A DNA stretch of 64,000 nucleotides from Pseudomonas sp. ACN8. GTDB lineage: Bacteria > Pseudomonadota > Gammaproteobacteria > Pseudomonadales > Pseudomonadaceae. Below, in pieces: positions 37,388-46,418 of the stretch. The translations under genes and the position numbers were made by a program. The stretch covers positions 1 through 64,000 of the forward strand of contig NZ_MRCS01000014.1 of the NCBI RefSeq assembly GCF_002303925.1, written 5' to 3'. How positions within the stretch are numbered: position 1 is the first letter of the stretch; each line of letters starts with the position of its first letter. The notes below the pieces were generated by a model. The model made no database searches. It was given only the letters and a program-made list of their open reading frames with translations, and had not been told where the DNA came from.

Positions 37388-38461
37388 CTAAGCCCCGGAA
37401 TAGAGCAGTGGCACTCGGCGCAGGTTGCAGAAAATCTGGTAAGGAATCGTGCCGGCAGCCATGGCCACATCACTGGCGAGGATGTTTTTGCCCCACAATT
37501 CGACGGTCGAACCAAGACCGGCCTGCGGCACATCGGTCAGATCGATACAGAGCATGTCCATCGACACCCGGCCGATCAACTGGCTGCGCTGCCCGGCAAC
37601 CAGCACTGGCGTGCCGGTCGGTGCCAGACGCGGGTAGCCGTCGGCGTAACCCATGGCCACGACGCCAATGCGCATCGGTTTAGGGGTGATGAATTTGGCG
37701 CCGTAACCGACGGGCTCGCCAGCCGGCAACTCGCGCACACTGATCACTTTCGATTCCAGGGTCATGACCGGTTGCAGCCGCGATGCCACTTCGTTGGCTT
37801 CTTCGAAGGGCGTGGCGCCATAGAGCATGATGCCCGGGCGCACCCAATCGCTCGGAATCTGCGGCCAACCGAGCACCGCCGGCGAGTTGCGCAGACTGAC
37901 CTCGGCGGACAAGCCCTTGCGCGCCGCTTCAAATACCGCCACCTGATCGGCACTGGCCTGCTCGTGCAGTTCGTCGGCACGCGCAAAGTGGCTCATCAAC
38001 ACGATTTTTGCGACCTTGCCGCTGGCCAGCAGCCGTTGATAGGCCGCCTGATAATCCGCCGGGTGCAGCCCCACGCGGTGCATGCCCGAATCGAGCTTCA
38101 GCCACACGGTGATCGGTTTGCTCAACGCCGCTTTCTCGATGGCTTCAAGCTGCCACAGCGAATGCACCACGCACCAGAAATCATGCTCGACGATCAGCGC
38201 CAACTCATCGACTTCGAAAAAACCTTCCAGCAGCAGGACCGGCGCGCGAATGCCCGCCGCCCGCAGCTCCAACGCCTCTTCGATGCAGGCCACGGCAAAC
38301 CCGTCCGCCTCGGCTTCCAGCGCCTGGGCGCAACGTACCGCGCCATGGCCATAGGCATCGGCCTTGATCACCGCGAGGGCTTTGGCCCCCGTGAGCTCAC
38401 GGGCGATTCGGTAGTTGTTGCGCAGGGCTTGAAGGTCGATCAGGGCACGGGCAGGACGCAT
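37388..38461 (-). CDS. dadX: Alanine racemase (catabolic, DadX-type)
   Basis: A 357-residue fold-III PLP racemase. The PLP lysine is in [11 protein letters not shown] (K33) and the second catalytic base Tyr is in [10 protein letters not shown]. It interconverts L- and D-alanine and feeds the D-amino-acid dehydrogenase encoded upstream (dadA-ridA). A hairpin with a T-run separates it from ridA, so it can be expressed apart from dadA. The location next to dadA favours dadX over the housekeeping alr. Confidence 0.93.
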   Translation of the reverse strand: MRPARALIDLQALRNNYRIARELTGAKALAVIKADAYGHGAVRCAQALEAEADGFAVACIEEALELRAAGIRAPVLLLEGFFEVDELALIVEHDFWCVVHSLWQLEAIEKAALSKPITVWLKLDSGMHRVGLHPADYQAAYQRLLASGKVAKIVLMSHFARADELHEQASADQVAVFEAARKGLSAEVSLRNSPAVLGWPQIPSDWVRPGIMLYGATPFEEANEVASRLQPVMTLESKVISVRELPAGEPVGYGAKFITPKPMRIGVVAMGYADGYPRLAPTGTPVLVAGQRSQLIGRVSMDMLCIDLTDVPQAGLGSTVELWGKNILASDVAMAAGTIPYQIFCNLRRVPLLYSGA

Positions 38462-38493
38462 GGCGGCAGACTTCTGGTCGGGTTATCGGGAAG

Positions 38494-38537
38494 AAAAACC
38501 GGTGCTGGCTGACGGCGTGAACCGCCAACAGCACCGG
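38494..38537 (-). terminator. Terminator between ridA and dadX
   Basis: A 9-bp outer stem CCGGTGCTG / CAGCACCGG encloses a smaller GGCG/CGCC hairpin and is followed by five T on the minus strand, 22 bases after the ridA stop. Confidence 0.75.
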
Positions 38538-38558
38538 GAGAGGGATCTGTCTGAAAGC

Positions 38559-38912
38559 TTATGGCAGAGCGGCTACAACCGACAGCTCGACCAGGATTTG
38601 CGGTTCGCACAGTTTCGATTCGACTGTGGCGCGGGCCGGAGCGACGCCTTTTGGCAGCCACTGGTCCCACACCGCGTTCATGCCTTCGAAATGCGCGTCG
38701 ATGTCTTTCAGGTAAATCGTCACCGACAACAGATTGTGCTTGTCGGTGCCGGCCAGATCGAGCAACCGCTCGATGTTGGCGAGGGTTTCACGGGTCTGCT
38801 GTTCAATCCCGGCGTTCATGTCATCGCCGACCTGTCCGGCAAGGTAAACCGTACCGTTATGAGTGACGATCTGACTCATGCGCTCATTGGTGAGCTGGCG
38901 CTGGACTGACAT
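38559..38912 (-). CDS. RidA-family enamine/imine deaminase
   Basis: A 117-residue RidA/YjgF subfamily protein ([44 protein letters not shown], and the terminal conserved E in [17 protein letters not shown]). Such proteins hydrolyse reactive enamine/imine products of amino-acid oxidation. The start at 38912 lies inside dadA: the two genes overlap by 29 bases in different frames. Coupling with dadA suggests it handles the imino acids released there. The canonical RidA arginine is present in PARATVES. Confidence 0.9.
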   Translation of the reverse strand: MSVQRQLTNERMSQIVTHNGTVYLAGQVGDDMNAGIEQQTRETLANIERLLDLAGTDKHNLLSVTIYLKDIDAHFEGMNAVWDQWLPKGVAPARATVESKLCEPQILVELSVVAALP

Positions 38913-40188
38913 GCTTTGCAGGCTCCTGGGTTTTGCTGCCATAACGGGAAATATCGAGGCCTTCGGCGCTGATCTGCGGCTTTTTCTTTGCCATCAAGTC
39001 AGCCAGCAAGCGACCCGAGCCGCACGCCATGGTCCAGCCGAGCGTGCCGTGACCGGTGTTCAGGAACAGATTCTTGAACGGGGTGGCGCCAACGATCGGC
39101 GTTCCATCCGGCGTAGTCGGACGCAGACCGGTCCAGAAATCGGCCTGGGCCAGATCGCCGCCCTGAGGATAAAGGTCGTTGACGATCATCTCCAGGGTTT
39201 CCCGGCGACGCGGGTTTAGCGACAGGTCAAAACCGGCGATTTCAGCCATGCCGCCAACGCGGATGCGGTTGTCGAAACGGGTGATCGCGACCTTGTAGGT
39301 CTCGTCGAGAATGGTCGAAGTCGGAGCCATCGCCGGGTTGGTGATCGGCACGGTCAGGGAATAGCCCTTGAGCGGGTACACCGGTGCCTTGATCCCCAGC
39401 GGCTTGAGCAGTTGCGGCGAGTAGCTGCCGAGGGCCAGCACGTAGCGGTCAGCGGTTTCCAGCTTGCCGTCGATCCATACGCCGTTGATGCGGTCACCGG
39501 CGAAGTCGAGGCGCTGAATGTCCTGGCCGAAACGGAATTGCACACCGAGGTTCGCAGCCATTTCTGCGAGCTTGGTAGTGAACATCTGGCAGTCGCCAGT
39601 CTGGTCGTTCGGCAGGCGCAAGGCACCGGCGAGGATGTCAGTGACGCTGGCCAGGGCCGGCTCAACGCGGGCAATGCCGTCGCGGTCGAGCAACTCGAAC
39701 GGCACGCCGGACTCTTTCAGCACGGCGATGTCTTTCGCGGCGCCGTCGAGTTGAGCCTGGGTGCGGAACAGTTGGGTCGTACCAAGGCTGCGGCCTTCGT
39801 AGGCGATGCCGGTTTCGGCGCGCAGTTCATCGAGGCAGTCACGGCTGTACTCGGACAGACGGACCATGCGCTCCTTGTTCACCGCATAACGGCTTGCGGT
39901 GCAGTTACGCAGCATCTGTGCCATCCACAGGTACTGGTCGATGTCGGCAGTGGCCTTGATCGCCAAGGGCGCGTGGCGCTGCAACAGCCACTTGATGGCT
40001 TTGAGCGGCACACCCGGCGCGGCCCATGGCGAGGCATAACCCGGCGAGACCTGCCCGGCGTTGGCGAAACTGGTCTCCATGGCAGCGGCCGGCTGCCGGT
40101 CCACAACCACCACTTCAAACCCGGCACGGGCCAGATAATAAGCACTGGTGGTACCGATGACGCCGCTACCCAAGACCATGACGCGCAT
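38884..40188 (-). CDS. dadA: D-amino acid dehydrogenase small subunit
   Basis: A 434-residue FAD enzyme that oxidises D-amino acids, chiefly D-alanine, to keto acids and passes electrons to the respiratory chain. The dinucleotide fold is [19 protein letters not shown] at the N-terminus; the C-terminal FAD motif is [19 protein letters not shown]. The frame opens 43 codons earlier, but MRVMVLGSG with AGGGAT before it is the family start. It is divergent from lrp, which in P. aeruginosa activates dadAX. Confidence 0.95.
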   Translation of the reverse strand: MRVMVLGSGVIGTTSAYYLARAGFEVVVVDRQPAAAMETSFANAGQVSPGYASPWAAPGVPLKAIKWLLQRHAPLAIKATADIDQYLWMAQMLRNCTASRYAVNKERMVRLSEYSRDCLDELRAETGIAYEGRSLGTTQLFRTQAQLDGAAKDIAVLKESGVPFELLDRDGIARVEPALASVTDILAGALRLPNDQTGDCQMFTTKLAEMAANLGVQFRFGQDIQRLDFAGDRINGVWIDGKLETADRYVLALGSYSPQLLKPLGIKAPVYPLKGYSLTVPITNPAMAPTSTILDETYKVAITRFDNRIRVGGMAEIAGFDLSLNPRRRETLEMIVNDLYPQGGDLAQADFWTGLRPTTPDGTPIVGATPFKNLFLNTGHGTLGWTMACGSGRLLADLMAKKKPQISAEGLDISRYGSKTQEPAKHVSPAPAHQ

Positions 40189-40345
40189 TTTCATATCCCT
40201 CATCGCGGCTAACCGCTGACGTTTGTTATTCAGAGCTTTAGATGCGCGCAGTGTAAAAAAGATTCGCCAGTGCTTTTCACTATATAAGCGCCTATATTTG
40301 GCGACAATTCTCGGCAAAAACCCTTTTCACGGAGGCGCATCCCCT

Positions 40346-40834
40346 ATGCGTACCAACACTCAGACCAAACGTGAGCTGGACAAGATCGACCGCAACATCC
40401 TGCGGATCCTGCAAGCGGACGGGCGGATTTCCTTTACGGAACTTGGGGAAAAGGTCGGGCTCTCGACCACGCCCTGTACTGAGCGGGTCCGGCGTCTGGA
40501 GCGCGAAGGGATCATCATGGGCTACAACGCCAGGCTCAATCCGCAGCATCTGAAGGGTAGTCTGCTGGTGTTCGTCGAGATCAGCCTGGACTACAAATCC
40601 GGCGATACTTTCGAAGAGTTCCGACGTGCGGTGCTGAAATTGCCCCACGTGCTGGAGTGTCATCTGGTGTCAGGGGATTTCGATTACCTGGTGAAAGCGC
40701 GGATTTCCGAGATGGCCTCGTACCGCAAGTTGCTGGGCGACATTCTGCTCAAGCTTCCTCATGTACGGGAATCCAAGAGCTATATCGTGATGGAAGAGGT
40801 GAAGGAGAGCCTGACTTTGCCGATTCCGGATTGA
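40346..40834 (+). CDS. lrp: Leucine-responsive regulatory protein
   Basis: A 162-residue Lrp/AsnC regulator: HTH about 12-65 (DKIDRNILRILQADGRISFTELGEKVGLSTTPCTERVRRLE) and a C-terminal RAM ligand-binding domain (VLECHLVSGDFDYLVKARI). It is divergent from dadA over 157 bases, so the shared region should hold its operators; I did not define individual Lrp boxes. ATG 40346 follows GGAGG at suitable spacing. Confidence 0.93.
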   Translation: MRTNTQTKRELDKIDRNILRILQADGRISFTELGEKVGLSTTPCTERVRRLEREGIIMGYNARLNPQHLKGSLLVFVEISLDYKSGDTFEEFRRAVLKLPHVLECHLVSGDFDYLVKARISEMASYRKLLGDILLKLPHVRESKSYIVMEEVKESLTLPIPD

Positions 40835-40848
40835 CATTTGTGGTGCTG

Positions 40849-40943
40849 TTATCGCCAGCAGGCTGGCTCCCACAGGTTCGGTGGTGAACACAAATCTGTG
40901 GCTCACCCACATTCCCTGTGGGAGCTAGCCTGCTAGCGATGCG
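40849..40943. repeat. REP pair, reverse order, divergent sequence
   Basis: Right-type arm ATCGCCAGCAGGCTGGCTCC from 40851 and left-type arm CTGTGGGAGCTAGCCTGCTA ending GCGAT. Each arm has its own compensated stem changes (CCAGC/GCTGG and GCTAGC/GCTAGC), unlike the common sub-type. Confidence 0.8.
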
Positions 40944-40961
40944 GAAACCCGGTTCGACGGT

Positions 40962-41315
40962 CTAAACCAACACCTGTCGGTTCGAAGCCATGTACTCGAA
41001 CACCTGTTTCTCCACCCGCGGATGAATCAGCTCCACCGGCCCGCGCCCATTGGGGCACGGCAAGGTCTTGGTGGTGCCGAACAACCGGCAGATCAGCGGC
41101 CGCTCGTCATACACCGTGCAACCATTCGGCCCCAGATGCACACAGTTGAGCTCTTCCATGGCGGCATCCTGCTCGGCGTGGGACTTGCGCGGCAGGCGCG
41201 ACATTTCTTCGGGCGAGGTGGTCACCGGCCCGCAGCAGTCATGGCAGCCAGGCACGCACTCGAACGAGGGAATCTGTTGGCGCAATGTGCGGATTGTCTG
41301 GCTGTTGCAGCTCAT
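40962..41315 (-). CDS. YkgJ-type cysteine-cluster protein
   Basis: A 117-residue protein with the zinc/iron-chelating cysteine pattern of the YkgJ family: FECVPGCHDCCGPV, then NCVHLGPNGCTVYDERPLICRLFG and LPCPNGRG. Eight or more cysteines suggest a bound metal or Fe-S cluster. It is a conserved Pseudomonas gene between lrp and the pau oxidase; function is not known. Confidence 0.88.
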   Translation of the reverse strand: MSCNSQTIRTLRQQIPSFECVPGCHDCCGPVTTSPEEMSRLPRKSHAEQDAAMEELNCVHLGPNGCTVYDERPLICRLFGTTKTLPCPNGRGPVELIHPRVEKQVFEYMASNRQVLV

Positions 41316-41462
41316 TGAAGCGGTGACCGATAGCGAAATAGAGCGCGATTGTGACGCAAAAGCCCCGATCCAGACAGCACCAGCCGACCAATGTTGCCCG
41401 TCCGGGAAGGTCCGGCTTATGCTCCGTCAGGTTTTCCAGACGCAAGAATCAGGAACACGCAC

Positions 41463-42770
41463 ATGAATGCCCGTGCTCAACAGCCTGCCCTGAACCATAC
41501 CGCTTCTTACTACGCCGCCAGCAGCCTGCCGCAGCCCGAACTTGCGGCGCTCAAAGGCGAAGTGCTGGCTGATGTCTGTGTGGTGGGCGGCGGATTTTCG
41601 GGATTGAACACGGCGCTTGAGCTGGCCGAACGCGGCCTCAGCGTGGTGTTGCTTGAAGCCCATGGAATCGGTTGGGGTGCCAGTGGTCGCAATGGCGGGC
41701 AGCTGATTCGCGGCGTCGGCCACGGCCTCGATCAGTTCACCAACGTCATCGGCGCCGAAGGCGTGCGGCAAATGAAACTCATGGGCCTTGAAGCTGTGGA
41801 AATTGTCCGGCAACGGGTCGAGCGTTTCCAGATCCCCTGCGACTTGACTTGGGGTTACTGCGACCTCGCCAACAAGCCCCGTGACCTTGAAGGCTTCGCC
41901 GAGGATGCCGAAGAACTGCGCAGCCTCGGCTACCGCTACGAAACCCGTTTGCTGCAAGCCAACGAGATGCACACCGTGGTCGGATCCACGCGCTATGTGG
42001 GTGGCCTGATCGACATGGGTTCGGGGCACCTGCATCCACTGAACCTGGCCTTGGGCGAAGCCGCAGCGGCGCAGCGATTGGGGGTCCAGTTGTTCGAGCA
42101 CTCGGCCGTGACCCGCATCGACTATGGCCCCGAGGTCAAGGTTCATACCGCCCAGGGTTCGGTGCGCGCCAAGACCCTGGTGCTGGGTTGCAATGCCTAC
42201 CTCAATAACCTCAACCCGGAACTCAGCGGCAAAGTCTTGCCCGCCGGCAGCTACATCATCGCCACCGAACCACTGAGCGAAGAACTGGCCCACGCCCTGC
42301 TACCGCAGAACATGGCGGTCTGTGACCAGCGGGTGGCGCTGGACTACTACCGGCTCTCGGCGGACCGGCGCCTGCTGTTTGGCGGTGCCTGCCATTACTC
42401 GGGCCGCGACCCGAAAGACATCGCCGCGTACATGCGCCCGAAAATGCTCGAGGTTTTCCCGCAGCTGAGCGCAGTGAAGATCGATTACCAATGGGGCGGC
42501 ATGATCGGTATCGGCGCCAATCGCCTGCCGCAGATCGGGCGACTCAAGGACCAGCCGAACGTGTACTACGCCCAAGCCTATTCCGGCCATGGCGTGAATG
42601 CCACGCACCTGGCCGGCAAGCTGCTGGCCGAAGCCATCAGCGGGCAGCACAGCGGTGGTTTTGATCTGTTCGCCAAGGTGCCGCATATCACTTTCCCGGG
42701 AGGCAAGCATTTGCGTTCGCCGTTGCTGGCGTTGGGGATGTTGTGGCATCGGCTTAAAGAGTTGGCCTAA
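41463..42770 (+). CDS. FAD oxidoreductase, gamma-glutamylputrescine oxidase-like (PauB)
   Basis: A 435-residue DAO-family flavoprotein. The Rossmann motif is VCVVGGGFSGLNTALELAERG (about 38-58), followed by GWGASGRNGGQL typical of PuuB/PauB, and near the end VYYAQAYSGHGVNATHLAGK. It probably oxidises gamma-glutamylated diamines to the aldehyde in polyamine breakdown, feeding the aldehyde dehydrogenase at 47755. By position it corresponds to PA5309 (pauB4). The frame opens earlier, but MNARAQQPALNHTASYYAAS is the family start. Confidence 0.88.
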   Translation: MNARAQQPALNHTASYYAASSLPQPELAALKGEVLADVCVVGGGFSGLNTALELAERGLSVVLLEAHGIGWGASGRNGGQLIRGVGHGLDQFTNVIGAEGVRQMKLMGLEAVEIVRQRVERFQIPCDLTWGYCDLANKPRDLEGFAEDAEELRSLGYRYETRLLQANEMHTVVGSTRYVGGLIDMGSGHLHPLNLALGEAAAAQRLGVQLFEHSAVTRIDYGPEVKVHTAQGSVRAKTLVLGCNAYLNNLNPELSGKVLPAGSYIIATEPLSEELAHALLPQNMAVCDQRVALDYYRLSADRRLLFGGACHYSGRDPKDIAAYMRPKMLEVFPQLSAVKIDYQWGGMIGIGANRLPQIGRLKDQPNVYYAQAYSGHGVNATHLAGKLLAEAISGQHSGGFDLFAKVPHITFPGGKHLRSPLLALGMLWHRLKELA

Positions 42771-42796
42771 AAGATTGTTTGTGGCAGTTCTGACGC

Positions 42797-42869
42797 CATC
42801 GCGAGCAGGCTCGCTCCCACATTGGATTTGTGGTCATACGCAAATCCCCTGTGCGAGCCTGCTCGCGAA
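42797..42869. repeat. REP pair, reverse-order configuration
   Basis: Right-type arm ATCGCGAGCAGGCTCGCTCC then a left-type arm CTGTGCGAGCCTGCTCGCGA, with inward-facing CTCC ends as at 2764-2838; the spacers of both begin ATTGGAT and share CCTGTG. Confidence 0.85.
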
Positions 42870-42893
42870 TGGGCCTGAAAATCACCATGGATT

Positions 42894-43139
42894 TCAGATC
42901 CGCCAGAAAGGCTTCAGCCCCTCCTCCCGCGCCTGCTCCCGCGTCAGCCCGATATCCTTGAGCTGATCGGCCGTCAGGGCCAGCAAGGCCTTGCGTGTGT
43001 GCAGGCGACGCCAGAACCGGTCCCAGCGACTCAGGCTGGACGACGCATGGCCCATGCCCGCCTCCCGCGTGCCGTTGTTCTGCCCGGTCGCCAGTTCCTG
43101 ACTGTGTAACGTCAGCCGCACATCGCTCAAACCGTTCAT
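42894..43139 (-). CDS. DUF1127 small protein
   Basis: An 81-residue protein ending in a DUF1127 (YjiS-like) domain: WRRLHTRKALLALTADQLKDIGLTREQAREEG. The N-terminal half is Ser/Gly-rich and less conserved. DUF1127 proteins are arginine-rich and linked to stress, RNA metabolism or phosphate and carbon control in some bacteria. It is divergent from a MocR regulator across a short region with a palindrome, a pairing suggesting direct regulation. AGGAG lies upstream of the ATG. Confidence 0.88.
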   Translation of the reverse strand: MNGLSDVRLTLHSQELATGQNNGTREAGMGHASSSLSRWDRFWRRLHTRKALLALTADQLKDIGLTREQAREEGLKPFWRI

Positions 43140-43216
43140 CTTGGATGCTCCTGTTTACTTGGGTAGCCAGAGGTTCCATGATGCGTGGGCGCGAAAAAGC
43201 ATTACAGATTCAAAGC

Positions 43217-43293
43217 AACTGTATTAATTCCATACAGTTTTGCCGATTCCGCCACTGAATCCCGTTTTTTCACCCGATCTGTACTGGTTACCC
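43217..43293. promoter_or_regulatory. Candidate MocR operator between DUF1127 and MocR genes
   Basis: A perfect 8-base inverted repeat AACTGTAT-N7-ATACAGTT (43217-43239) is followed 40 bases later by a related half, CTGTACTGGTT (43281-43291). MocR/GntR regulators usually bind repeated half-sites in divergent promoters. Confidence 0.55.
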
Positions 43294-43318
43294 GAATCAC
43301 CCCAATCGAGGCTGCACC

Positions 43319-44752
43319 ATGACCCTTTACGTCAACCTCGCCGAATTGCTCGGCACACGTATCGAACAGGGCTTCTATCGCCCCGGTGACCGGCTGCCCT
43401 CGGTACGGGCGCTAAGCGTCGAGCACGGCGTCAGCCTGAGCACGGTGCAGCAGGCCTATCGGGTGCTGGAAGACAGCGGGCTGGCCATGCCACGGCCCAA
43501 GTCCGGGTACTTCGTCCCGGCCAGTCGCGAACTGCCGGATTTGCCGGCAGTCGGCCGCCCTGCCCAACGGCCGGTGGACATTTCCCAATGGGATCAAGTG
43601 CTGGAGTTAATACGCGCCGTGCCGCGCAAAGACGTGGTGCAACTGGGCCGCGGCATGCCGGACATCACCAGTGCGACCATGAAACCGCTGCTGCGTGACC
43701 TGGCGCGAATCAGCCGTCGGCAGGACATGCCCGGGCTGTATTACGACAACATCCACGGCAACCTCGAACTGCGCGAACAGATCGCTCGCCTGATGCTCGA
43801 TTCGGGCTGCCAGTTGAGCGCCAGCGAACTGGTGGTCACCACCGGTTGCCACGAAGCGCTGTCCACCAGCATTCGCGCAATCTGCGAGCCCGGCGACATT
43901 GTCGCGGTGGACTCGCCAAGCTTTCACGGTGCTATGCAGACCCTCAAGGGCCTGGGCATGAAGGCCCTGGAGATCCCCACCGATCCGCTGACCGGCATCA
44001 GCCTGGAGGCGCTGGAACTGGCCCTGGAGCAGTGGCCGATCAAGGTCATACAGTTGACCCCCAACTGCAACAATCCATTGGGCTACATCATGCCGGAGTC
44101 GCGCAAACGCGCATTGCTGACGCTTGCCCAGCGCTATGACGTGGCGATCATCGAGGACGATGTGTATGGCGAACTGGCCTACACCTACCCGCGTCCGCGC
44201 ACGATCAAGTCCTTCGACGAAGACGGTCGCGTCCTGTTGTGCAGTTCGTTTTCCAAGACCCTGGCGCCGGGCCTGCGCATCGGCTGGGTCGCGCCCGGCC
44301 GCTATCTGGAACGGGTGCTGCACATGAAATACATCAGCACCGGATCCACCGCGCCACAGCCGCAGATTGCCATCGCCGAGTTCCTCAAGGGCGGCCACTT
44401 CGAACCGCATTTGCGGCGGATGCGCACGCAATACCAACGCAATCGCGACGCGATGATTGATTGGGTGACCCGCTACTTTCCGGCCGGTACCCGCGCCAGT
44501 CGCCCACAGGGCAGCTTCATGCTGTGGGTTGAACTGCCGGAAGGCTTCGACACCCTGAAACTGAATCGGGCATTGCACGACCAGGGCGTACAGATTGCCG
44601 TGGGCAGCATCTTTTCCGCCTCCGGCAAGTATCGCAATTGCCTGCGCATGAACTACGCTGCCAAGCCGACACCGCAGATCGAAGACGCTGTGCGCAAGGT
44701 GGGTGCGACCGCGATCAAACTGCTGGCGGAAACCGATCAGCTCAGCGACTGA
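43319..44752 (+). CDS. MocR-type GntR/aminotransferase regulator
   Basis: A 477-residue fusion: winged HTH of the GntR family (1-70, FYRPGDRLPSVRALSVEHGVSLSTVQQAYRVLEDSG) joined to a fold-I aminotransferase-like domain (about 110-470). The PLP lysine is in SSFSKTLAPGLRIGW, and LTPNCNNPLGY is the cofactor-binding asparagine region. Such proteins act as PLP- or amino-compound-sensing regulators. It is divergent from DUF1127, its likely target. The ligand is unknown. Confidence 0.92.
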   Translation: MTLYVNLAELLGTRIEQGFYRPGDRLPSVRALSVEHGVSLSTVQQAYRVLEDSGLAMPRPKSGYFVPASRELPDLPAVGRPAQRPVDISQWDQVLELIRAVPRKDVVQLGRGMPDITSATMKPLLRDLARISRRQDMPGLYYDNIHGNLELREQIARLMLDSGCQLSASELVVTTGCHEALSTSIRAICEPGDIVAVDSPSFHGAMQTLKGLGMKALEIPTDPLTGISLEALELALEQWPIKVIQLTPNCNNPLGYIMPESRKRALLTLAQRYDVAIIEDDVYGELAYTYPRPRTIKSFDEDGRVLLCSSFSKTLAPGLRIGWVAPGRYLERVLHMKYISTGSTAPQPQIAIAEFLKGGHFEPHLRRMRTQYQRNRDAMIDWVTRYFPAGTRASRPQGSFMLWVELPEGFDTLKLNRALHDQGVQIAVGSIFSASGKYRNCLRMNYAAKPTPQIEDAVRKVGATAIKLLAETDQLSD

Positions 44753-44812
44753 CTTTTCTTCGGGAATCGGCGTCCATATACCTATCTGCGCCGCCAAACG
44801 GAACGATCCTAC

Positions 44813-46387
44813 GTGAGAGTCAGACAGCCCCTGCTTGCTCTTCTGCTACTCGCCGCGTTCCTGGGCGGCTGCTCCAGCTTCGACGTTCAGCGTGTACCGA
44901 GCCAGGCACTGCCGGCTGCAGACTCCGCATTCGGCCGCTCGGTCCAGGCGCAAGCCGCACCCTACAACGGTCAATCGGGCTTTCGCCTGCTATCGGACAG
45001 CACCGAGGCCTTCACCGCCCGTGCCGAACTGATCCGTAACGCCCAAAGCAGCCTCGACCTGCAGTACTACATCGTGCACGACGGCATCAGCACGCGCATG
45101 TTGATCGCGGAGTTGCTCAAGGCCGCCGACCGGGGCGTGCGGGTGCGGGTACTGCTCGACGACACCGCCAGCGACGGCCTGGACCGGGTGATCGCGACCC
45201 TCGCCGCGCATCCGAACATCCAGATCCGCGTGTTCAACCCGTTGAACCTGGGCCGCAGTACGGGTGTGACGCGCACCGCGGGCCGGCTGTTCAACCTGTC
45301 GCAACAGCATCGACGCATGCACAACAAGCTGTGGCTGGCGGACAACAGCATGGCCATCGTCGGCGGGCGCAATCTGGGGGACGAGTATTACGATGCCGAG
45401 CCCAACATGAATTTCACTGACATCGACATGCTCGGTGTCGGCCCGGTCGCCGAGCAACTCGGGCACAGTTTCGACCAGTACTGGAACAGCGCTCTGAGCA
45501 AGCCGATCGACGAATTCCTGTCGAGCAAACCCACACCCCACGATCTGGAAAACACCCGCACCCGACTGGAAGAGTCCCTGGCCGAAACGCGTAAACAGAA
45601 TCACACGCTCTACAAACACCTGATGACCTTCACCACCCACCCACGCCTGGACATCTGGCGCCGCGAACTGATCTGGGCCTGGAGCCAGGCATTGTGGGAT
45701 GCGCCAAGCAAGGTACTAGCCAAGGGCGAGCCCGATCCGCAATTGCTGCTGACCACGCAACTCGCACCTGAACTCAATAACGTCAGCAAAGAGCTGATCA
45801 TGATCTCGGCCTACTTTGTGCCCGGCCAGCCGGGGCTGGTGTACCTGACCGGGCGCGCCGATGCCGGCGTATCCGTGAGTTTGCTGACCAACTCACTGGA
45901 AGCCACGGACGTTCCCGCCGTGCACGGTGGTTACGCGCCCTATCGCAGGGCGCTGCTGGAGCACGGTGTGAAGCTGTACGAATTGCGTCGCCAACCCGGC
46001 GACGGAGGCGGCAGCGGTAGTGGGCCGCATCTGTTTTCCAGTAGCGCCTATCACGGCTCCGACTCCAGCCTGCACAGCAAGGCGATGATCTTCGACCAGC
46101 AGAAATCCTTTATCGGCTCTTTCAATTTCGATCCGCGCTCGGTGCTGTGGAACACCGAAGTCGGCGTGCTGGTGGACAGCCCGGAATTGGCCGCACGGGT
46201 CCGTGAACTGGCGCTACAGGGCATGGCGCCGGCCCTGAGTTATCAGGTGGAGCTGGAAAACGATCAGATCGTCTGGACCACCGAAGACAACGGAAAGATG
46301 CACACCCTGACCAAGGAGCCAGGGAGTTGGTGGCGGCGTTTCAATGCGTGGATGAGCAATACGGTTGGGCTGGAGAAGATGCTGTAA
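44813..46387 (+). CDS. Phospholipase D-family lipoprotein (cardiolipin synthase-like)
   Basis: A 524-residue protein with a lipoprotein signal (lipobox LGGC, cysteine at residue 20) and two HKD motifs: HNKLWLADNSMAIVGGRN (about 170) and HSKAMIFDQQKSFIGSFN (about 422). Both Hx-K-x4-D sets are intact, so phosphatidyl transfer or hydrolysis is expected. Tethering outside the inner membrane differs from classical Cls enzymes, which have transmembrane helices. It resembles the ClsC-like group. Start GTG 44813 follows GGAACGA. Substrate not determined. Confidence 0.87.
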   Translation: MRVRQPLLALLLLAAFLGGCSSFDVQRVPSQALPAADSAFGRSVQAQAAPYNGQSGFRLLSDSTEAFTARAELIRNAQSSLDLQYYIVHDGISTRMLIAELLKAADRGVRVRVLLDDTASDGLDRVIATLAAHPNIQIRVFNPLNLGRSTGVTRTAGRLFNLSQQHRRMHNKLWLADNSMAIVGGRNLGDEYYDAEPNMNFTDIDMLGVGPVAEQLGHSFDQYWNSALSKPIDEFLSSKPTPHDLENTRTRLEESLAETRKQNHTLYKHLMTFTTHPRLDIWRRELIWAWSQALWDAPSKVLAKGEPDPQLLLTTQLAPELNNVSKELIMISAYFVPGQPGLVYLTGRADAGVSVSLLTNSLEATDVPAVHGGYAPYRRALLEHGVKLYELRRQPGDGGGSGSGPHLFSSSAYHGSDSSLHSKAMIFDQQKSFIGSFNFDPRSVLWNTEVGVLVDSPELAARVRELALQGMAPALSYQVELENDQIVWTTEDNGKMHTLTKEPGSWWRRFNAWMSNTVGLEKML

Positions 46388-46418
46388 CGCTCGGCCGTCA
46401 CCATTGTCCCGATGCCCA

